From Flavobacteriaceae bacterium (GTDB taxonomy: Bacteria; Bacteroidota; Bacteroidia; Flavobacteriales; Flavobacteriaceae), in the NCBI GenBank assembly GCA_023700885.1, contig JAMPYA010000058.1:1-11183 (forward strand): DNA of 11,183 bases. The letters run 5' to 3'. The notes beneath the pieces are model-generated. The model was given only the letters and a program-made list of their open reading frames with translations, was not told the origin of the DNA and did no database searches. Shown here piece after piece: positions 7,103 to 11,183 of the stretch. The position numbers were made by a program, and so were the translations under genes. Position 1 is the stretch's first letter; each line of letters opens with the position of its first letter.

Positions 7103-7453
7103 TTATTTGAGAGAATTATTGGTTTCGTTTGGAAAAATTAATGTTGGTTTAAACAATTTTGCTTTTTCAAAATCCATAGACGCATAGGAAATAATAATAA
7201 TGATATCACCTTTAGCCACTTTTCTGGCCGCTGGTCCATTAAGTGTTATTTCGCCACTATTTCTAGCACCGGGAATTACATATGTTGTTAATCGCTCACC
7301 ATTATTTACATTTACAATATGAACTTTTTCACCTTCAATAATATTGGCGGCATCCATTAAATCTTGGTCGATGGTAATACTACCAATATAGTTCAAGTCA
7401 GCTCCTGTGACTGAAACCCTGTGAATTTTTGATTTTACTACTTCAATTTGCAT
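7103..7453 (-). CDS. panD: Aspartate 1-decarboxylase proenzyme
   Basis: A 116-residue pyruvoyl enzyme that decarboxylates L-aspartate to beta-alanine, the substrate of PanC. The self-cleavage site Gly24-Ser25 is present in LNYIGSITID, so processing would give a small beta chain and an alpha chain with an N-terminal pyruvoyl group from Ser25. Lys9 and His11 of the N-terminal KIHR, Tyr22 and the GARNSGEITLNGPAARK segment (61-77) are typical of the family; the length is slightly below the E. coli protein. It lies 23 bases after panC in the same operon. A TAATTTTG promoter-like box ends 4 bases before the ATG. Confidence 0.96.
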   Translation of the reverse strand: MQIEVVKSKIHRVSVTGADLNYIGSITIDQDLMDAANIIEGEKVHIVNVNNGERLTTYVIPGARNSGEITLNGPAARKVAKGDIIIIISYASMDFEKAKLFKPTLIFPNETNNSLK

Positions 7454-7457
7454 GTGG

Positions 7458-7465
7458 CAAAATTA
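7458..7465 (-). promoter_or_regulatory. panD: Possible -7 box immediately upstream of panD
   Basis: On the minus strand the sequence is TAATTTTG followed by CCAC and the panD ATG. It matches TAnnTTTG and, at the usual distance, would start transcription at or within a few bases of the start codon, giving a leaderless or nearly leaderless panD mRNA. There is no -33 TTG at the proper spacing and the 23-base gap lies within an operon, so a chance match is quite possible. Confidence 0.25.
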
Positions 7466-7476
7466 GTGATTTTGTG

Positions 7477-8322
7477 TTAATTACCTAATCTAATATTATC
7501 AATTAAACGAACATCGTTGGCAAAAACAGCTATAAAAGCTCTATAATTTCTTTTTTCTTGACAATCATTAACGGGTTTTAGACTTTCTTCACAAGCAATT
7601 TCAAAGTATTCTAACTTTAAATACTCATTGTTAGCAAATTGTTCTTCAACCAATTGCTTTATTTTATCAACACTTATTATGCCAAATTTCTTCTTAGCTT
7701 CTAGTAGAATTTCATATATAAAAGGAGCTGCTTTTCGTTGTTTTTCAGATAAACGGATGTTTCTAGAGCTCATAGCCAATCCGTCTTCTTCTCTAAAAAT
7801 TTCACATCCAATTATTTTTACCGGTATATTATTAATTTCAACTAATTTTTTTACAATTTGTAATTGTTGAAAATCTTTTTCTCCAAAATAAGCCTTGTGT
7901 GGTTTTATTATTTCAAAAAATCTTTTGACAATAGTTCCCACACCGTCAAAATGACCTTTTCTAAATTTACCTTCCATTTCAAATTCAATTCCGCCAAAAT
8001 CAAAATGTTCAGCCAGAATATTTTGATGATACATTTCTTCAACATCTGGTATAAAGACCATGTCACAATTTATGGTTTGTAATAATTTTAAATCTAGATC
8101 TATAGTTCTTGGATATTTATTTAAATCTTCTTTCTTGTCAAACTGTGTTGGATTTACAAAAATACTCACGACTACAAGGTGATTTTCAGTTTTTGCTTGT
8201 TCAACTAAAGAAAGATGTCCATGGTGTAAAGCTCCCATAGTAGGCACAAAACCAATGCTTTTGTTTTCTATTAAAGTATCTAAATAGGCTTTAATAGATT
8301 TTGAGTTGTAAAAAACTTGCAT
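7477..8322 (-). CDS. panC: Pantothenate synthetase (pantoate-beta-alanine ligase)
   Basis: A cytoplasmic ATP-dependent ligase of 281 residues joining pantoate and beta-alanine through a pantoyl-adenylate. It has the nucleotidyltransferase HxGH-type signature in PTMGALHHGH (27-36), FVNPTQF (55-61) and YFGEKDFQQL (145-154) for pantoate/ATP binding, EGKFRKGHFDGV (117-128) of the loop over the active site, and the KMSKS-like MSSRN (184-188). Length and motif order are normal for the family. It is the first gene of the minus-strand operon panC-panD-flippase-secreted protein-radA and diverges from the glgA-like gene. A TAAGTTTG box about 30 bases upstream fits a promoter. The two pantothenate genes are adjacent; panB is not in the window. 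Confidence 0.97.
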   Translation of the reverse strand: MQVFYNSKSIKAYLDTLIENKSIGFVPTMGALHHGHLSLVEQAKTENHLVVVSIFVNPTQFDKKEDLNKYPRTIDLDLKLLQTINCDMVFIPDVEEMYHQNILAEHFDFGGIEFEMEGKFRKGHFDGVGTIVKRFFEIIKPHKAYFGEKDFQQLQIVKKLVEINNIPVKIIGCEIFREEDGLAMSSRNIRLSEKQRKAAPFIYEILLEAKKKFGIISVDKIKQLVEEQFANNEYLKLEYFEIACEESLKPVNDCQEKRNYRAFIAVFANDVRLIDNIRLGN

Positions 8323-8352
8323 AATAAACTGTTAATTACTGTTAAAAGGGCG

Positions 8353-8360
8353 CAAACTTA
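8353..8360 (-). promoter_or_regulatory. panC: Putative -7 box of the panC-radA operon
   Basis: Read on the minus strand this is TAAGTTTG followed by CGC, a good match to the Bacteroidota TAnnTTTG element. A minus-strand TTTG at 8388-8385 could act as -33, with a spacer of 24 bases, slightly longer than usual. The predicted start near 8347 would leave a leader of about 25 bases before the panC ATG at 8322. Confidence 0.5.
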
Positions 8361-8394
8361 CATTTTTTCATGCTGAAATCTACACAAATTTTTG

Positions 8395-8402
8395 TAATTT
8401 TG
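8395..8402 (+). promoter_or_regulatory. Putative -7 box of the glgA-like-DUF4270-glmS operon
   Basis: TAATTTTG followed by CAT matches TAnnTTTG and sits 26 bases before the ATG at 8429, predicting a leader of about 20 bases. No TTG -33 element is visible at the usual distance. The box overlaps a small inverted repeat, ACAAA-TT-TTTGT (8384-8395), lying between the two divergent promoters; with 5-bp arms this may be chance. Confidence 0.45.
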
Positions 8403-8428
8403 CATATTCTTTTAACTAAACGTATTCT

Positions 8429-9238
8429 ATGAAAGATAAACGAATACTATATGTATCTTCTGAAGTTGTGCCTTATTTGCCAGAAACAGAAATGTCTTTA
8501 GCCTCGTTTGAGGTAGCAAAAATGGTTCATAATTTAGGAGGACAAACTCGAATTTTTATGCCTCGTTTCGGGTTAATAAACGAAAGAAGACACCAATTAC
8601 ATGAAGTAATTAGATTATCAGGAATGAATATTGTTGTTGATGATATGGACATGCCTTTAATTATCAAAGTAGCTTCAATTCCTAAAGAAAGAATGCAAGT
8701 TTATTTTATTGATAATGATGAATATTTTAAAAGAAAGTCAATTTTTACTGATGAAGATGACAAACTTTATGAAGACAATGCCGAAAGGGCTATTTTTTTC
8801 GCAAAAGGAGTTGTAGAAACTGTTAAAAAATTAAATTGGCAGCCTCATGTTATTCATATTCACGGATGGATGTCTTCACTTTTACCACTTTATTTAAAAA
8901 CCTATTTTGCTGATGAAGCCTTGTTTAATGAAAGCAAAATAGTTACTTCAATTTATGATAATAGTTTTAAAGGTTTGTTAGACAGTAAACTATACGACAA
9001 AGTAAAATTTGATATATCTGATGAAGATAAATTATTAACAATAAAAGAATCTACACATATTAATTTGCAAAAAATTGCAATTGAAAATTCAGATGCTGTA
9101 GTTTATGGAAGTCCGTCAGTTTATCCAGAAGTTGAAGAATATATAAAAAAATTAAATAAAAAAGTATTGCCGTATCATCCGTTAGAGAATATTGAAGATG
9201 CAATAACCGACTTTTACATTAATCAGGTTTTAAATTAA
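8429..9238 (+). CDS. Glycogen/starch synthase-like protein, N-terminal GT5 domain only
   Basis: A 269-residue protein matching only the first Rossmann half of GT5 glycogen synthases (full-length GlgA is about 480 residues). Recognisable pieces are the opening RILYVSSEVVPYLPE (5-19), GGQTRIFMPRFG (37-48), DNAERAIFFAKGVVE (116-130) and HIHGWMSSLLPLYL (143-156), equivalent to the HaHDW segment of GlgA. The ADP-glucose-contacting KTGGLADV loop is replaced by ETEMSLASF (19-27), and the C-terminal half that carries the nucleotide-sugar and catalytic residues is absent. The ORF ends cleanly, and similar short proteins next to panC are, as I recall, usual in Bacteroidota, so this is not a truncation by mutation. 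Databases tend to call it glycogen synthase; activity as such is doubtful. It leads an operon with DUF4270 and glmS. Confidence 0.85.
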   Translation: MKDKRILYVSSEVVPYLPETEMSLASFEVAKMVHNLGGQTRIFMPRFGLINERRHQLHEVIRLSGMNIVVDDMDMPLIIKVASIPKERMQVYFIDNDEYFKRKSIFTDEDDKLYEDNAERAIFFAKGVVETVKKLNWQPHVIHIHGWMSSLLPLYLKTYFADEALFNESKIVTSIYDNSFKGLLDSKLYDKVKFDISDEDKLLTIKESTHINLQKIAIENSDAVVYGSPSVYPEVEEYIKKLNKKVLPYHPLENIEDAITDFYINQVLN

Positions 9239-9254
9239 AAAACAAAAAATTTTT

Positions 9255-10802
9255 ATGACAATTAATAAGTACCTCAAATATTTACCATTATTCTTAATAA
9301 TCATTGGCAGTATTTTTTCTTGCGAAAAAGACCTTGAAGATATTGGTGGTAACTTGATAAATAACAACCTTTTAAACACTAATAAACAAACGGTAGAAGT
9401 AGTAGCTTTTAATAAAAATGTAGAAAAAACAAGAGCAAATACGTTAGGGCAATATTTATTGGGAGTATATAATGACGCAGATTTTGGAAAAATTAATGCT
9501 TCAGTAGCAAGCACTTTATCGCTCCCAGTTGACTTATCAAATGGATTTGGAAAAAATCCTCATATTGAAATGGTGATATTAGATATTCCGTATCATGCTA
9601 CAAAAAATGGTAATAAAACAGTTAATGTAAGTGGTGTTGATAAAAGAGTTCCAAACTTTAAATTAGATTCAATCATTGGCAATAAAGATATAGAATTTCA
9701 ATTAGGTGTATTTGAGTTGGGCACTTTTCTAAACACCCTAGATCCTTTAAATCCATCTCAAAACATGGTTTATTATACCGATAAGGATTATCAAAAAATA
9801 ACCCCATCACTGTATACCGGCAATTTTAAACCAAATGAAAATGATACCGTTTTATATGTAGATCGTTTAAAACCAATATTGGCTGGTGGATTTGAAGTAT
9901 ACACCAGAGACACCATTAAAAAAACAGATAAAAAACCATCTATCAAATTACCATTAAATACTCAAAAATTTAAACAACTTTTTGTTGATAAAGCGCCTGG
10001 GACTGAATTTGCATCACAAGAAAATTTTAGTAAATATTTTAGAGGATTATTTATTGAAGCCACACCTTTAGCAAATCCAAGCAGTTCATTATTATCATTA
10101 AATATTTCAGATGCTACGGTAACGATATATTATTCAAATGATGTAGAAACTACCACTAATAATGTTGTTACTACAACCCGAACAAAGCAAAAGTTAGTTT
10201 TTCCTTTAGGGGGTATTATTGCCAATAAAATAACAAGAGATTATAGCGGTTCTAATGCACAACCATTTTTAACGAATCCAAACACTACTTCTGGAGATTC
10301 CAAATTATACGTTCAAGGTTCTGCAGGCTCAATGGCTATTATGAAATTTGATGAAAACATTAAGAATTTAAGAAATAATAAATGGTTAATAAATGAGGCA
10401 AGTTTATTGATGTACATTGATAAAAATGCGAGTAGTAAAAATTATCCCGAAAGATTATTTTTATATGATTATGATTCTTCAACACAATTGAAAGATTTGT
10501 TTACAGAAGGACCAACTGTTTTTTCTGGTTTTTTAGAAAGAGACAAAGATTCTGTTCCTTATAGATATAAATTTAGAATAACAGATTATGTTTCTGATGT
10601 TTTGAAAAAAGAAAACACAGATGAATTGTTTAAATTTGGGATTAAAGTTTTTAGCCCTTCTGATTTACCTCAGTCAGCAACTGATACTAAATTTAGAGAC
10701 TATAGTTGGACTCCAAAAGGAGTTGTTTTACACGGAAATCAAACAAGTGATGTTGATAAACGGATTCGTTTAGAAATTCATTATACAGAAATAAATAATT
10801 AA
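9255..10802 (+). CDS. DUF4270 domain-containing lipoprotein
   Basis: A 515-residue predicted outer-membrane lipoprotein of the Bacteroidota DUF4270 family. The N-terminus has a hydrophobic signal (about 9-22) ending in a lipobox-like SIFSC, with lipidated Cys23. The residues after it (EKDLED) are charged and acidic and resemble the surface-export signals of Bacteroidota lipoproteins, so surface exposure is plausible. The remainder is beta-rich, with many Asn, Thr and Ser and short YxD-type loops, and has no catalytic motif I recognise. Function is unknown to me. It lies 16 bases after the glgA-like gene and 6 bases before glmS on the same strand, so the three are probably co-transcribed. The constant placement before glmS suggests a role in envelope or surface glycan biology, but that is inference from context. 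Confidence 0.88.
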   Translation: MTINKYLKYLPLFLIIIGSIFSCEKDLEDIGGNLINNNLLNTNKQTVEVVAFNKNVEKTRANTLGQYLLGVYNDADFGKINASVASTLSLPVDLSNGFGKNPHIEMVILDIPYHATKNGNKTVNVSGVDKRVPNFKLDSIIGNKDIEFQLGVFELGTFLNTLDPLNPSQNMVYYTDKDYQKITPSLYTGNFKPNENDTVLYVDRLKPILAGGFEVYTRDTIKKTDKKPSIKLPLNTQKFKQLFVDKAPGTEFASQENFSKYFRGLFIEATPLANPSSSLLSLNISDATVTIYYSNDVETTTNNVVTTTRTKQKLVFPLGGIIANKITRDYSGSNAQPFLTNPNTTSGDSKLYVQGSAGSMAIMKFDENIKNLRNNKWLINEASLLMYIDKNASSKNYPERLFLYDYDSSTQLKDLFTEGPTVFSGFLERDKDSVPYRYKFRITDYVSDVLKKENTDELFKFGIKVFSPSDLPQSATDTKFRDYSWTPKGVVLHGNQTSDVDKRIRLEIHYTEINN

Positions 10803-10808
10803 TAAGCT

Positions 10809-11183
10809 ATGTGTGGAATTGCTGGTTATATAGGATATCGTAACGCATACCCAATTGTTTTAAATGGATTATATCGTTTAGAATATAGAGGTTATGATAG
10901 CGCAGGTATTGTGTTGTTTAATGGAGAAGATATCAATGTTTTAAAGACCAAAGGCAAAGTTTCTGAATTACAGGCTATATTTGAAACAGAAGATGCTAAA
11001 AAAGGAACTATAGGTTTTGGTCATACACGTTGGGCAACACACGGGGTTCCAAATCATGTTAATTCACATCCGCATGTTTCTCAATCGGGAAATTTAGTAA
11101 TAGTTCACAACGGAATCATAGAAAATTATGATACCATTAAAAAAGAATTAATTCAAAGAGGATATATATTCCATAGTGATACC
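10809..11183 (+). CDS. glmS: Glutamine-fructose-6-phosphate aminotransferase, N-terminal part (runs off the window)
   Basis: The first 125 codons of GlmS, which converts fructose-6-phosphate and glutamine to glucosamine-6-phosphate and glutamate, the entry step to UDP-GlcNAc for peptidoglycan and LPS. The class II glutamine amidotransferase domain is clear: nucleophile Cys2 in MCGIAGYIG, RLEYRGYDSAG (23-33), GFGHTRWATHG (69-79) with the glutamine-binding Arg74, and the oxyanion-hole Asn101-Gly102 in VHNGIIENY (99-107). The gene continues past the right edge; full length should be about 610 residues with two SIS isomerase domains. It starts 6 bases after the DUF4270 stop, which leaves no room for a glmS ribozyme, so expression probably depends on the upstream operon promoter. 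No frameshift is seen in the visible part. Confidence 0.97.
   Translation, partial: MCGIAGYIGYRNAYPIVLNGLYRLEYRGYDSAGIVLFNGEDINVLKTKGKVSELQAIFETEDAKKGTIGFGHTRWATHGVPNHVNSHPHVSQSGNLVIVHNGIIENYDTIKKELIQRGYIFHSDT

Noticed and set aside
7628..8082. Two + strand ORFs of 80 and 72 codons opposite panC
   Set aside because: Antisense shadows of conserved PanC coding sequence; composition is that of reverse-complemented AT-rich codons.
8429..9238. Reading the short GlgA as a pseudogene truncated by a frameshift
   Set aside because: No GlgA C-terminal sequence follows in any frame; the next gene begins 16 bases later, and short homologues beside panC seem normal in this phylum.
9230..9514. 94-codon minus-strand ORF opposite the DUF4270 start
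   Set aside because: It covers the lipoprotein signal region on the opposite strand and has no promoter or homology that I can see.
10631..10638. TAAATTTG promoter-like box about 170 bases before glmS
   Set aside because: It lies inside the DUF4270 coding region with the nearest TTTG 26 bases away; several chance TAnnTTTG matches per strand are expected in a window this AT-rich.
10803..10808. Looked for a glmS ribozyme upstream of glmS
   Set aside because: Only 6 bases separate the DUF4270 stop and the glmS start, so there is no space for one.
1..11183. Search for CRISPR arrays, tRNAs, insertion sequences, phage or defence genes
   Set aside because: No direct repeat arrays, tRNA-like cloverleaf, transposase or defence motif was seen; the region is core chromosome.

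Overview
The window is an AT-rich, gene-dense piece of a Bacteroidota chromosome, almost certainly class Flavobacteriia. The evidence is the DUF4296, DUF4271 and DUF4270 proteins (families essentially confined to this phylum), the absence of Shine-Dalgarno sites with A-rich leaders instead, and promoter-like TAnnTTTG boxes in most divergent gaps. Gene content and order (DPM synthase-pyrC-DUF4296; DUF4271-hemD; panC-panD-flippase-radA; glgA-like-DUF4270-glmS) match what I recall of flavobacterial core chromosome. I see no tRNA, rRNA, CRISPR array, insertion sequence, phage gene or long repeat, and no gene-free stretch above 110 bases.

Layout. Bases 1-78 are the 3' end of a + strand gene, probably an M23 peptidoglycan endopeptidase. 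It converges, with a 2-base gap, on a minus-strand operon (2590 to 81): a polyprenyl-phosphate mannose synthase-like GT2 enzyme, dihydroorotase and a DUF4296 lipoprotein. A 92-base divergent promoter region separates that operon from a + strand pair, the six-helix membrane protein DUF4271 and uroporphyrinogen-III synthase (hemD). hemD ends inside a perfect 12-bp bidirectional terminator shared with the convergent radA.

The second minus-strand operon (8322 to 4151) reads panC, panD, a flippase-like membrane protein (TTG start), a secreted protein of unknown function and radA. A 106-base divergent gap then leads to a + strand operon: a GlgA-like protein consisting only of the N-terminal half of glycogen synthase, a DUF4270 lipoprotein, and glmS, which runs off the right edge.

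How they fit together. The genes are mostly housekeeping: pyrimidine synthesis (PyrC), haem synthesis (HemD), pantothenate/CoA supply (PanC makes pantothenate from the beta-alanine that PanD produces), recombination repair (RadA) and amino-sugar supply for peptidoglycan and LPS (GlmS). Between them sit envelope proteins of unknown role (DUF4296, DUF4271, DUF4270, the HDHRH-motif secreted protein, the flippase-like protein). I see no defence system, secretion island or mobile element. The points most worth a second look are the half-length GlgA, the QxH metal motif in dihydroorotase, the secreted HDHRH protein, and the shared terminator that contains both stop codons.
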